From Chitinophaga sp. CF118 (lineage in GTDB: Bacteria > Bacteroidota > Bacteroidia > Chitinophagales > Chitinophagaceae), in assembly GCF_900112615.1 (NCBI RefSeq), contig NZ_FOMK01000002.1, positions 496,001 to 560,000 on the forward strand: DNA of 64,000 nt. Direction: 5' to 3'. The notes under the pieces are model-generated. The model was not told the DNA's origin. It searched no databases and saw only the letters and a list, made by a program, of their open reading frames with translations. Positions 28,273-36,500 of this stretch are shown in pieces (position 1 is the first letter of the stretch; each line of letters opens with the position of its first letter). The translations under genes were made by a program, and so were the position numbers.

Positions 28273-29040
28273 ATGAAAAATTATATCATCTTATCCCTGC
28301 TTGTATTAGCGAGTGCGCTGGTATCCTGCACCAAAGAAGATGCTGAAAGTCTTCCGGGATCATCAATAGCAAAATCAAATCTGAAGTTTTCTGTTACCCA
28401 GGAACAGGGACACGATAATATTGTAATGGTTAGCAGTCTTACACAAGGTAGTTACACTCCTTACTGGCAGGTTGCTGGTATATCTACAAAAAAACAGATC
28501 GATACCCTCACTGTGCCATTTGGAGGCACTTATATGCTTAACTATTCCATCTATACCAGTGGCGGCCCACTGGCAGATTCTATGCAGATCACTGTATCAG
28601 AAAATGATCCATTTTATTTCAGCAATAAATCATGGAATTTACTGACAAACGGACAGCAAGGTAAAACATGGGTGTGGGCAGTAGACCGCCCTACAGGTAT
28701 CTGTTATGGAAATGGTTCCGGCGCAGCAGTAGCCCCCGAATGGTGGCAGAACGGAATAGCATATCTTACAACTGAGGGTGTGGCAGACGATGAAATGACC
28801 TTCAACCTGAATGGTGCTAAAAACTTCACTTTCACACATGCAGGTGCAACCAAAGCCGCTTCATTCGATCTGGATACACTGAAACAAACAGTGAAGATCA
28901 CAGGTAGTGATATCAGCCTGGGTAACAAGGTAACTTATGTGATCGTGAAACTGACAGAAGATGAACTCACCCTTGCACAACAAGGCGATGGCTGGAGGAA
29001 TTTATGGTTATTCAAACGTAAAGGATATACCTATCCGTGA
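28273..29040 (+). CDS. SusD-associated outer-membrane lipoprotein, probable surface glycan-binding protein
   Basis: The start is placed at the ATG at 28273, giving a 255-residue lipoprotein (MKNYIILSLLVLASALVSC, Cys19). The apparent longer frame overlaps the SusD stop and lacks a signal. The mature part has no named domain that I can assign with confidence. It has an Ig-like N-terminal half (LTVPFGGTYMLNYSIYTSGGPLADSMQITVSENDP) and a Trp-rich beta-sandwich half (WNLLTNGQQGKTWVWAVDRP...MTFNLNGAKNFTFTHAG...DGWRNLWLFKRKG). Its position as last gene after SusC/SusD is where surface glycan-binding proteins are encoded. Exposed tryptophans fit carbohydrate binding, but the function is inferred from context. 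Confidence 0.7.
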   Translation: MKNYIILSLLVLASALVSCTKEDAESLPGSSIAKSNLKFSVTQEQGHDNIVMVSSLTQGSYTPYWQVAGISTKKQIDTLTVPFGGTYMLNYSIYTSGGPLADSMQITVSENDPFYFSNKSWNLLTNGQQGKTWVWAVDRPTGICYGNGSGAAVAPEWWQNGIAYLTTEGVADDEMTFNLNGAKNFTFTHAGATKAASFDLDTLKQTVKITGSDISLGNKVTYVIVKLTEDELTLAQQGDGWRNLWLFKRKGYTYP

Positions 29041-29108
29041 TAAAAGGATTCTAGAGTATATAAAGGGCTTGAGGATCGCTTCTCTCTATCAAGGGATCCA
29101 AATTAGAA

Positions 29109-29140
29109 AGAGGGTGAATTCATATTTTTGATCACCCTCT
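29109..29140 (+). terminator. Terminator of the GH31-SusC-SusD operon
   Basis: A perfect 9-bp stem (29109-29117 with 29132-29140) lies about 70 bp after the last stop of the operon. The following T-tract is weak (TATTAAG). A second hairpin at 29174-29215 probably backs it up. Confidence 0.6.
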
Positions 29141-29173
29141 TATTAAGAAGTTAGACGGATGGTTTTAGTGTTA

Positions 29174-29215
29174 AAAGGCTGTTTCTACGGAAGCAGCCTT
29201 TCTTGTTTTTTCCCG
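29174..29215 (+). terminator. Second terminator hairpin
   Basis: A 7-bp stem (29175-29181 with 29194-29200) with an inner TTC/GAA extension is followed by TTCTTGTTTTTT. It lies between the plus-strand operon and the minus-strand small gene, and could stop both. Confidence 0.65.
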
Positions 29216-29218
29216 GTT

Positions 29219-29425
29219 CTACCGCAACACAACTACACGGCGTGGATGGATTACCCGTCTTGGCGCGACCACTACTACAGGAGCAGGTCTTACTACCGCA
29301 ATTGGCCGTGGTGCAACTATTACCCTGGCAGGAGCTACTACCCTGGCCCTGTGTACAACAACAACATGTTGTGCCATACTTTGTGCAGATATAAATAACA
29401 AACCTGCAATCATTATCTTTTTCAT
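29219..29425 (-). CDS. Small exported Val/Arg/Pro-rich peptide
   Basis: A 68-residue product from the ATG at 29425: signal peptide about residues 1-18 (MKKIMIAGLLFISAQSMAQ), then almost only Val, Arg, Pro, Ala and His in irregular repeats (RVVAPARVIVAPRPIAVVRP). No domain is recognised. Similar short, signal-bearing, basic low-complexity proteins are annotated as hypothetical in Bacteroidota. It follows the Spy-like gene by 26 bp on the same strand and could share its transcript. The opposite strand is also open here with a Tyr-rich product, a side effect of the repeats; the signal peptide favours the minus strand. Confidence 0.5.
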   Translation of the reverse strand: MKKIMIAGLLFISAQSMAQHVVVVHRARVVAPARVIVAPRPIAVVRPAPVVVVAPRRVIHPRRVVVLR

Positions 29426-29451
29426 AAAAATCAATTTTAAAATGAAGGAGA

Positions 29452-29817
29452 TTATTGTTTCTTTTCTTTATACCGGGCTTTCATTTCTTCCCGTGTTTCC
29501 TGTTTGTGTATTTTGAAATCTTTGAACTGCTGTTCTGTGAGTACGCTCTTCAAGGCTGCATCACGATCTTTATCCAGCGATTTCAACTTTTTGAATTTTG
29601 CCATCTTGCCACCGGTATCTTCTTTTACAGAACCCATCTTTGTTACAAAATCCAGGTTGATATTATAGACTTGCCCGAACTGATCGTCATTTAAGGTCAA
29701 TTGCGTTTTCATTCTTTCCGTCAGTGCTTTTGCCTTTTGTTCAGGAGTACCATCCTGAGCAAATGCAGCTCCGGAAATGAACAGAAATAGTGTTAATAGA
29801 AGTGTGCTTGTTTTCAT
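29452..29817 (-). CDS. Periplasmic Spy/DUF4890-like helical protein
   Basis: The start is placed at the ATG at 29817, giving a 121-residue exported protein (signal peptide MKTSTLLLTLFLFISGAAFAQ). The mature part is charged and helical: EQKAKALTERMKTQLTLNDDQFGQVYNINLDFVTKM, then a Lys-rich middle, LTEQQFKDFKIHKQETREEMKARYKEKK at the end. The pattern of L-x-L-x-x-x-Q and L-T-x-x-Q-x-x repeats is that of Spy/CpxP-like and DUF4890 proteins in Bacteroidota, which are thought to act as periplasmic chaperones or stress sensors. The role here is not shown by neighbours. The 148 bp between this gene and 29984 hold nothing recognised. Confidence 0.65.
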   Translation of the reverse strand: MKTSTLLLTLFLFISGAAFAQDGTPEQKAKALTERMKTQLTLNDDQFGQVYNINLDFVTKMGSVKEDTGGKMAKFKKLKSLDKDRDAALKSVLTEQQFKDFKIHKQETREEMKARYKEKKQ

Positions 29818-29983
29818 GCCCGCTATTTTATACAATAAATGATGTTTACTGTATATAAGACGTTGCAGGGGGAAGAATGTTGTAGGGGAATCGATGAAAC
29901 GGTCAAATGGAAGGGTTAAACTGATAAACTGAGGGGTAATTTATAATGTTAACGACAGGGGTTATAAAAGGGAGGAAAAATTA

Positions 29984-30676
29984 TCAGGCAACTTGTGTAA
30001 CTGATGCTGATCCGGTTTTAGTACTAAAATTCTCTAAATACCATTGCATATAATCCACTTTTTGGCGTGGGCGGAAAAACCCTTTTATGCAATTGGGATT
30101 ACGGATACAGATCTGGATATGGTTCTTTTCGAAAATTCCAGATCCTTCAAATGCTGGCCCGCCTTCCATAAATACACCACGAACAGAATCAAAAGGCTGT
30201 TCCGTAGCATATCCTTTTGAATCAATATCGGCTTGTACATTATGATAGATTCCACGATGCATAAATTCAATTACGGAACAGTCCAGTTCTCTTAATACTT
30301 TATCTTTATATAAGTCATGAGATGAATCTTTATTCCGTGGCAAAGCTGTACCTGAATTTTTATTAAGGTTTACCATACTGGAATAATGTGGCTCCAATAT
30401 CCGGATATGTTTGGAATCCAGAAAATCACAACAATAACCAAGATTTATTACGGCACCAATTACGGCCGGTTTATCAATCTGACTACGTTTCTTTTTGTCA
30501 TTAGCCCAGCTTAATGCCCGTTCATAATTGTTTTCCCAAAAATACATACCATTTCCAAGCCAGTCATATGGCTGCTTACTTATTTTGACTTTATCCGGAT
30601 CATTTAACAAAGCATTACTTACAGTCTCATCACAGCCATGGAAACCTATGATAAGGTTAGGACGAACATCATACAT
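29984..30676 (-). CDS. ADP-ribosyltransferase-like protein, possible toxin
   Basis: The start is placed at the ATG at 30676 (230 residues), 11 bp after the stop of the preceding 61-residue gene; the longer frame would overlap that gene. No signal peptide. Features recall H-Y-E-type ADP-ribosyltransferases: GFHGC at residues 11-15, DWLGNGMYFWENNYERALSWA about 38-58, VIGAVINLGYCCDFLD about 71-86, and near the C-terminus VRGVFMEGGPAFEGSGIFEKNHIQICIRNPNCIKG, whose EKNHIQ could supply the third catalytic position. I know this arrangement from widespread uncharacterised bacterial proteins; the fold assignment is by motif only. Preceded by three tandem copies of a small acidic-helical gene, it looks like the larger partner of a toxin-antitoxin or defence pair. 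Confidence 0.55.
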   Translation of the reverse strand: MYDVRPNLIIGFHGCDETVSNALLNDPDKVKISKQPYDWLGNGMYFWENNYERALSWANDKKKRSQIDKPAVIGAVINLGYCCDFLDSKHIRILEPHYSSMVNLNKNSGTALPRNKDSSHDLYKDKVLRELDCSVIEFMHRGIYHNVQADIDSKGYATEQPFDSVRGVFMEGGPAFEGSGIFEKNHIQICIRNPNCIKGFFRPRQKVDYMQWYLENFSTKTGSASVTQVA

Positions 30677-30687
30677 AATATATAGAT

Positions 30688-30873
30688 TTATTGATAACGA
30701 TTTGGATACTTTTCCATTGCCCAAAAAACATTTTCTCCATGAGGAGTCATTTCGCCATTTTCATCTAGTAGTCCCAAATCCTGAAAAGTACTTATTGCTT
30801 CCTCTTTAGTAAACCCTTGGGCCCGTCTTGCTTCGACCCGGTCTATCATTCTTTGTATTTCTTCTTCGCTCAT
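30688..30873 (-). CDS. 61-residue partner protein, copy 1 (next to the ADP-ribosyltransferase-like gene)
   Basis: A 61-residue cytoplasmic protein beginning MSEEEIQRMIDRVEARR and ending in TPHGENVFWAMEKYPNRYQ. It has a charged N-terminal helix, a central T-K-E-E-A-I-S-T-F helix, and a conserved GLLDENGEMTPHGENV segment. It differs from copy 2 at 7 of 61 positions and from copy 3 at 16. The gene is 11 bp upstream of the ADP-ribosyltransferase-like gene and surely cotranscribed with it. Small size, charge, and position before the larger gene are typical of antitoxins, but no DNA-binding motif is visible and the function is unknown. Confidence 0.7.
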   Translation of the reverse strand: MSEEEIQRMIDRVEARRAQGFTKEEAISTFQDLGLLDENGEMTPHGENVFWAMEKYPNRYQ

Positions 30874-30913
30874 AATAATTAATTTTAATAATAAAAGTAA
30901 TAAAAGATACTAT

Positions 30914-31099
30914 TTATGAATAACGATTTGGATACTTTTCCATTGCCCAAAAAACATTCTCTCCATGAGGAGTCATTTCTCCATTTCCATCTAGTAAACC
31001 CAGTCGTTGAAAAGTACTTATTGCTTCTTCTTTAGTAACGCCTTTGGCCCGCCTTGCTTCGGCCCGGTCTACCATTCTTTGTATTTCTTCTTCGCTCAT
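30914..31099 (-). CDS. 61-residue partner protein, copy 2
   Basis: Same length and frame as the copies either side: MSEEEIQRMVDRAEARRAKG at the start, MEKYPNRYS at the end. It is 54/61 identical to copy 1 and 47/61 to copy 3. Start codon, spacing and the A/T-rich spacer (30874-30913) are conserved too. All three frames are intact, without stops or frameshifts, so the copies appear to be maintained. Confidence 0.7.
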   Translation of the reverse strand: MSEEEIQRMVDRAEARRAKGVTKEEAISTFQRLGLLDGNGEMTPHGENVFWAMEKYPNRYS

Positions 31100-31140
31100 A
31101 ATAATTGATTTTATATAATGAAAGTAATAAATGACACTAT

Positions 31141-31326
31141 TTATGAATAACGATTTGGATACTTTCTCAATGCCCCAATAACATTTTCCCCATGAGGAGT
31201 CATTTCGCCATTTTCATCCAGCAAACCTATTTCCTGAAAAGAACGTATAGCTTCTTCTTTAGTAACACCCCTGGCAATTTTTGCTTCAGTCCGGTCTACA
31301 AGTCTTTGTATTTCTTCTTCGCTCAT
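31141..31326 (-). CDS. 61-residue partner protein, copy 3 (most diverged, first in the transcript)
   Basis: It keeps the MSEEEIQR start, the VTKEEAI helix, the GLLDENGEMTPHGENV core and the KYPNRYS end. It differs from copies 1 and 2 mainly in residues 13-19, 28-33 and 50-54, where F-W-A-M-E becomes I-G-A-L-R. The pattern of a fixed core with variable flanks may mean altered partner binding. It is the promoter-proximal copy. The 292 bp upstream (31327-31618) contain the chorismate mutase terminator; no clear -33/-7 promoter was found. Confidence 0.68.
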   Translation of the reverse strand: MSEEEIQRLVDRTEAKIARGVTKEEAIRSFQEIGLLDENGEMTPHGENVIGALRKYPNRYS

Positions 31327-31555
31327 AAATAATTGATTTTGTATAATGAAGTTAAGAAAAAATACTATTTACAAAACTCTTTATTCAATAAATAAAAAAT
31401 GTAAACATTTAGTTATCAGTAAGATACAACTGTAATCATTTTCATTAACAGTATTCTTCCTACAACAATTTCAGACCACTAAAAAGGAGGTTGTAAAAAA
31501 TAATTTAAGAGCTTGAGAGTCTTTTAAATGCAGTATCTGCCAAATCAATGACCTA

Positions 31556-31592
31556 AATAAAAAAAGGTCATCCCAATATATTGAGATGACCT
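31556..31592 (-). terminator. Terminator of the chorismate mutase gene
   Basis: An 8-bp perfect stem (31565-31572 with 31585-31592), lengthened by CAAT/ATTG pairs, is followed on the minus strand by a run of T (complement of 31559-31565). It lies 27 bp beyond the stop codon. Confidence 0.85.
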
Positions 31593-31618
31593 CCTGACAA
31601 TATTGTCTTATTATTAAA

Positions 31619-31999
31619 TTACTGCTTCTTCGCAATATCTTCCTGTTCAATCCGCAGGCTTTCTTTATGAATAGCGTTCATAATCTCCTCAATACATGTA
31701 GCTGATAAGCCTTCTTTTTTACCTGCTTCAATACTTCTTTCAAGTACTTGTTTGAAACGGTCTTTTTGCAAAGCAGGAATATGATTCTCTGCTTTGTAGA
31801 TACCAATCTCTTTAACCACCTTTTCCCGCTGTCCAAGGGTACTTATTAATAAGGCATCCAGGGAATCTATCTTTGTACGGTAAGAACCCAGCTGTTGCTT
31901 TATTTCTGCTTCCGATGCCGCGGGCTTTGTCTGACTATAAGAAAGAGTGCCATAGGATAGCAATATAACCAGAAGCGCAGAAAACTGTGTTTTTTTCAT
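31619..31999 (-). CDS. Exported AroQ-type chorismate mutase
   Basis: A 126-residue protein with a signal peptide (about residues 1-22, GTLSYSQ) and a single AroQ helical domain: YRTKIDSLDALLISTLGQREKVVKEIGIYKAENHIP, then RFKQVLERSIEAGKKEGLSATCIEEIMNAIHKESLRIEQ. The Arg near the N-terminus of the domain, the R-x-x-V-V-x-x-I-x-x-x-K stretch and the C-terminal helix with E-x-I-x-x-x-I-H-x-x-S match class II mutases, which convert chorismate to prephenate. The signal peptide makes it a periplasmic (*AroQ-like) form with no obvious substrate pool outside the cytoplasm. It follows SusD by 56 bp, but a -7 box of its own (32026-32033) suggests separate transcription. Confidence 0.82.
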   Translation of the reverse strand: MKKTQFSALLVILLSYGTLSYSQTKPAASEAEIKQQLGSYRTKIDSLDALLISTLGQREKVVKEIGIYKAENHIPALQKDRFKQVLERSIEAGKKEGLSATCIEEIMNAIHKESLRIEQEDIAKKQ

Positions 32000-32025
32000 G
32001 GAAATGGTTTTAATTTAAGATCCCG

Positions 32026-32033
32026 CAAAGATA
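32026..32033 (-). promoter_or_regulatory. Candidate -7 box of the chorismate mutase gene
   Basis: On the minus strand the site reads TATCTTTG, matching TAnnTTTG, about 27 nt before the ATG. The -33 region is poor. It lies between the SusD stop and the mutase start. Confidence 0.5.
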
Positions 32034-32055
32034 AGGAGGAATGCCGGATACTATA

Positions 32056-33543
32056 TTAAAAATACCCCGGATTCTGAGAATATAACCCAGGCTTAATTTG
32101 CATTTCAGATTGCGGTATCGGATAGATAAAATTATTCTCATCCATCGAGACTCCGTAATTCTGCTGTAACCAGGGTTTCATCACATCCAGGCATCGCCCT
32201 GTCCGCACCAGATCTCCCCAGTATACACCTTCCCATGCCAGTTCATGTCTCCTCTCCTTTTCTATTGCAAGGCGAAAATCAATTTGCGAAAGACCATCAA
32301 GGATACCTAACCCGGCTCTTGCCCTGATACGGTTCACAATAGCTACTGCTTCGGCCGTAGGACCAGCAGTTTCATTGACAGCTTCTGCATACATCAGCAT
32401 TACATCTTCAGGACGAAGCAAAGGGAAATTGATCCCCCAGTCGGAACTACTCAGGATGGCAGAAGCTGCTGTTGAGTCCAGGTACTTCTTAAAATAATTG
32501 CGTTTAGTCTTCACGCCTGACTTATTCCTGTAAACAGTGTCCAGGATAACAAACTCTCTCTTATCTCCTGCTTCGAAACTGGCAATCAGATCGTCCGAAG
32601 GAAAGCCCTGCATATAGTATGATCCATAAGGCGTGATCTTTGTATCCATATCCAGCGGGATCACTTCACCGGGTATCGGGTTTCCTAATCCTTTGCCACC
32701 AGAGAGATACTGTACCTCAAACAGGTGATATTTATTATCGCTGGCGGTTTTGAAGATCTCTGCATAAGTGGGTGCAAACTTCCAGCCATCCGCCAGGTTC
32801 TCTGCATTCAGTACCTGCTTCAATACCGTTTGTGCATTATTGTAATTCTCTGTTTTATGCAGCGGATAACCTGCTGTAAACAAATACGCTTTTCCTAACA
32901 ACCCTAATGCTGCTAATTTGGTAGCACGGCCTTTATCAACACCGGTATAACCATTAGGCAACATTGTAGCTGCTTCGATCAGTTCCTTTATAATAAAAGT
33001 ATAAATGGTATCTACTGATACACGGGGATAGTTCAGCGATTCCGTGGAAGAAACATTATGATCAATTAATGGTACTGCTCCAAAAACTTTCACCAATTCA
33101 AAGTAAGAAAGTGCCCGCAGGAATTTACACTCTCCCTTCAACCGGCTTCTTTTTGTGGTATCAGTGAACGGGATATTATCGATACGGTCCAGTACCTGGT
33201 TCGCACGTTCTATCAGTTCATAATCGTTTGTCCATGCCGTTTGTAAAGTGCCTAATGCAGGAGTAATTTCAAATGCGGAGATGCTGAAATAATCTCTTGC
33301 TGCATCCTGTCTGTCTACATAATAATTACTGGATCTGCACTCTGACAAATAGATATTATTGATATCCGGAAAAGTAAGGAGCTTATTGTAAACACCACTT
33401 ACGGCCTGAACGATATCATTCTCAGTTTTATAGAAACCACTTTCAGACTGATTAGAGATAGGAACAGTATCCAGGAAGTCCTTATTACAGGCAGCAAATA
33501 TTGTAACAATTAAAATGGCGGCAAATATATTGATCGTTTTCAT
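32056..33543 (-). CDS. SusD/RagB-family glycan-binding lipoprotein
   Basis: A 495-residue lipoprotein (signal ending IFAAC, Cys19, then NKDFLDTVP). SusD landmarks: RLKGECKFLRALSYFELVKVFGAVPLID, AALGLLGKAYLFTAGYPLH, and the C-terminal KERRHELAWEGVYWGDLVRTGRC...YPIPQSEMQIKPGLYSQNPGY. It lies 11 bp after its SusC partner (33555) and is the last sugar-uptake gene of this operon. Confidence 0.95.
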   Translation of the reverse strand: MKTINIFAAILIVTIFAACNKDFLDTVPISNQSESGFYKTENDIVQAVSGVYNKLLTFPDINNIYLSECRSSNYYVDRQDAARDYFSISAFEITPALGTLQTAWTNDYELIERANQVLDRIDNIPFTDTTKRSRLKGECKFLRALSYFELVKVFGAVPLIDHNVSSTESLNYPRVSVDTIYTFIIKELIEAATMLPNGYTGVDKGRATKLAALGLLGKAYLFTAGYPLHKTENYNNAQTVLKQVLNAENLADGWKFAPTYAEIFKTASDNKYHLFEVQYLSGGKGLGNPIPGEVIPLDMDTKITPYGSYYMQGFPSDDLIASFEAGDKREFVILDTVYRNKSGVKTKRNYFKKYLDSTAASAILSSSDWGINFPLLRPEDVMLMYAEAVNETAGPTAEAVAIVNRIRARAGLGILDGLSQIDFRLAIEKERRHELAWEGVYWGDLVRTGRCLDVMKPWLQQNYGVSMDENNFIYPIPQSEMQIKPGLYSQNPGYF

Positions 33544-33554
33544 TGTTGTACTTT

Positions 33555-36500
33555 TTATAAACCGATGTTAATACCAATACTATAAGTGCGGGCAGTAGGG
33601 TAACTGGACCAGTCACTCAGGTAATCATACTGAAATGCTTCCGGGGAATATCCACCAGTATATTTATCACTCATCCATAAATTATCCACGCTGAAATAAA
33701 TACGCGCCTGGTTAATTCCTTTTACCAGATTGGGTTTTATTGTATAACCAAGAGTGAGGTTTTTGATCTTATAAAAAGCCCCGTTATACAACCAGCGTGT
33801 ATCATATACACTGGCGGTAGTGGCATCTATACGGGGTGTTTTACCATCACCGGGTTCTGCGAGTGAACGGAAGCGGTTCACCCATACTTTTTTGGCATTG
33901 TAGTTACCCAATCCTGTAGTAGGACGGTCTATATTACGACCAAACATACTGAAGATCTGGTTGCCCCATTGTCCCTGGAACAGCAATGAGAGATCGAATC
34001 TTTTATAACTGAAGCGGTTTGTCATTCCCCAGGTATAATTAGGATCAGGATGCCCTACTTCTGTCATGTCGTTTGCATCAATTACACCATCCTTTTTTAC
34101 GTCGCGGTAAATGGGATCTCCCACAATTGAGTTGGCTCTTTTAGGGGTATTTTTCAGTTGCTCTTCAGAGGTATATACACCTATTGCATCGTACAGTACA
34201 TAGGTATATAACGGCCTGCCAACAGCTATCTTCACGGTACTTTCCCAACCGGTATAGATAGGGGTATTATCATTATTCAGTTTAACAACTTTGTTCTTGT
34301 TATAAGATACATTGAGGGAAGTTTCCCAGGAAAAGTTCTTACTGCTGATGTTGCGGGAGTTAAGGTTCACTTCATATCCCCAGTTTTTCACAGAACCAAT
34401 ATTTGCATTTTGTTTTGTAAAACCGGTAGCACGGGCTACGGGCACACTTAACAGCAGATCATTTGTCAGCTTGTTATAGTAATCAAAAGAGAGTAAAAAA
34501 CGTTCCTTAAGGATTACTGCATCAAAACCGATATCGTTTGATGTTGTCTTTTCCCAATGCAGATTATTATTGGTAATATTTGTGACTGAGAAGCCGGTTG
34601 ACTGTGCCTGTGATTCTCCAAATACATAGTTGGTAGTAGATACCAACCCGATAGAGGGGTAATCCCCTCCTATCCTGTCATTACCAGCTATACCCCAGCT
34701 ATATCTTATTTTGAAATCATTGATTACATGCTTAATTGGTTGCATGAACACCTCATCACTGATTCTCCATCCCACTGAGGCAGCAGGGAAATATCCCCAT
34801 TTCGAATCTGCACCAAAGCGGGAGGATCCATCACCCCGGAAGCTGACAGACAACAAATACCGGCTGTTATAATTATAATTTACACGACCAAAAAAAGAAA
34901 CCAAAGTACGTTTTGATTCTGTTACACTACTTGCCGTTGGTGTAGAAGAACCCAGATCAAACGTATATAGGTTATCGTTAGCAAACTGTTTATTTGTTTG
35001 TGTACTATTAACTATATTATTGGATTCGGTGGAAGCGCCAAGCACCGTATTCAGTTCATGTTTTTTTATCACCCGGTCATAGTTCAGCAGGGACTGGAAC
35101 AGGTAATACTGTGAACGGGCGGTTTTCCTGGTAGCTGTACTCTGCGATCCTTCCACAGCAGTACGGCGGGCAGAAGTAACTGATGTGGGCTGATAATATT
35201 TATTATCGCTGCTACTGCTGTTCCATGCACCTGTCACATTTAAGCGTAGTCCTTTTGCCAGTTCCCCATTTAAATAGATCTGTGATAACAGTTTTACCAG
35301 TTCGGTATTATTCAATGTATTTTCCATGACGGTAACAGGGCTGATCTGATCGGCCACCCAGCGGTAAGCAGGCGTGCCTAAAGACCCTGAATGTGTACCC
35401 ACTCCTTTTTCCTGAATAGGTGCGGTACCTGCTACTGAAGGACCAATTCCATTTCTGCCATCAATACCGGCTCCCTTGGTCCACGAAATAGAAGGTGATA
35501 GTTGCAATCCTACTTTCACCTTATCACTCAATTTCACTTCCATATTTGAACGGAAAGTATACCGCTTATAACCGGTATTTACAGCCAGCCCATCCTGGTT
35601 AAGGTATTCGCCGGCCAACAGGTAACTGACATTTTCATTACCGCCGGAAGCTGCCAGATTATATTTCTGCATGTAGGCAGGTTTGAAGAATTCCTGTTGC
35701 CAGTTAATATAGTCCAGGCTGTCCGTTCCGTGTTCCCAGTAAGGATCGTACATATAGGTTGTATTAGCCAGCGCATGTGTATTTGCAGTGGTACCGCCCA
35801 GCTCTGTTGCACGGAAGTTCATATTATCAGATGCCTGATAGTTTTTACCCAGCGTGCGGCCCCTTGCAACCCAGGATGAATCAATCAGATCCTTTTTAAA
35901 ACGGATCCATTCATCAGCATTCATCATTGGTACAAAACGTTCAGCCTCCTGCCTGGCGAAAGTAGCAGAGAAACTGATACGGGCTTTACCAGTCTTTCCT
36001 CTTTTGGTAGTGATCAGTACCACTCCGTTTGAACCCCTGGCACCATAAATGGCAGCAGCTGAAGCATCCTTCAATACATCTACCGACTGGATAGTAGCGG
36101 GATCAATATCTCCCAGATCTTCTACGGGAACACCATCTACAATATATAAAGGATCATTGCTACCTGAAACTGATGCAGCTCCCCGCACCCTGATCTGTAA
36201 AGCAGCACCCGGAGAACCGGTAACTGACTGTACCTGTACTCCCGGCATCTGCGCAGCCAGTGCCTGATCTATCCGCGTAATAGGCCGGTCCCTGATCTGG
36301 CTTTCTCCTATGGAAGATACAGCTCCCACCAGGTTCTTTTTCTGAGTACTGCCGTAACCGATAACTACTACTTCATTTAATCCTTTATTACTTTTGGTTA
36401 GTTTTATCAATAATGGTGCTGATCCGGCTTTTAATTCCCTGGTGTCGTACCCCATGTACGTCACTATCAATATAGCATTCTCAGGAGCAGACAGACTGAA

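Larger units (their letters stand above)
30688..31370 (-). repeat. Three tandem units of about 227 bp carrying the 61-residue gene and its spacer
   Basis: Gene ends fall at 30688, 30914 and 31141 (periods 226 and 227 bp). The spacers also resemble each other (ATAATAATTRATTTT at one end, ACTATTTAYRAA at the other), so whole gene-plus-leader units were duplicated, not only the coding part. Confidence 0.85.

Noticed and set aside
29159..29398. Tyr/Arg-rich 79-codon open frame on the plus strand
   Set aside because: It starts in a terminator hairpin and lacks a signal peptide; the minus-strand frame with a signal is the better choice.
30676..30724. N-terminal extension of the ADP-ribosyltransferase-like protein
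   Set aside because: It would overlap the end of the 61-residue gene and adds a non-conserved tail; the ATG at 30676 is in operon spacing.
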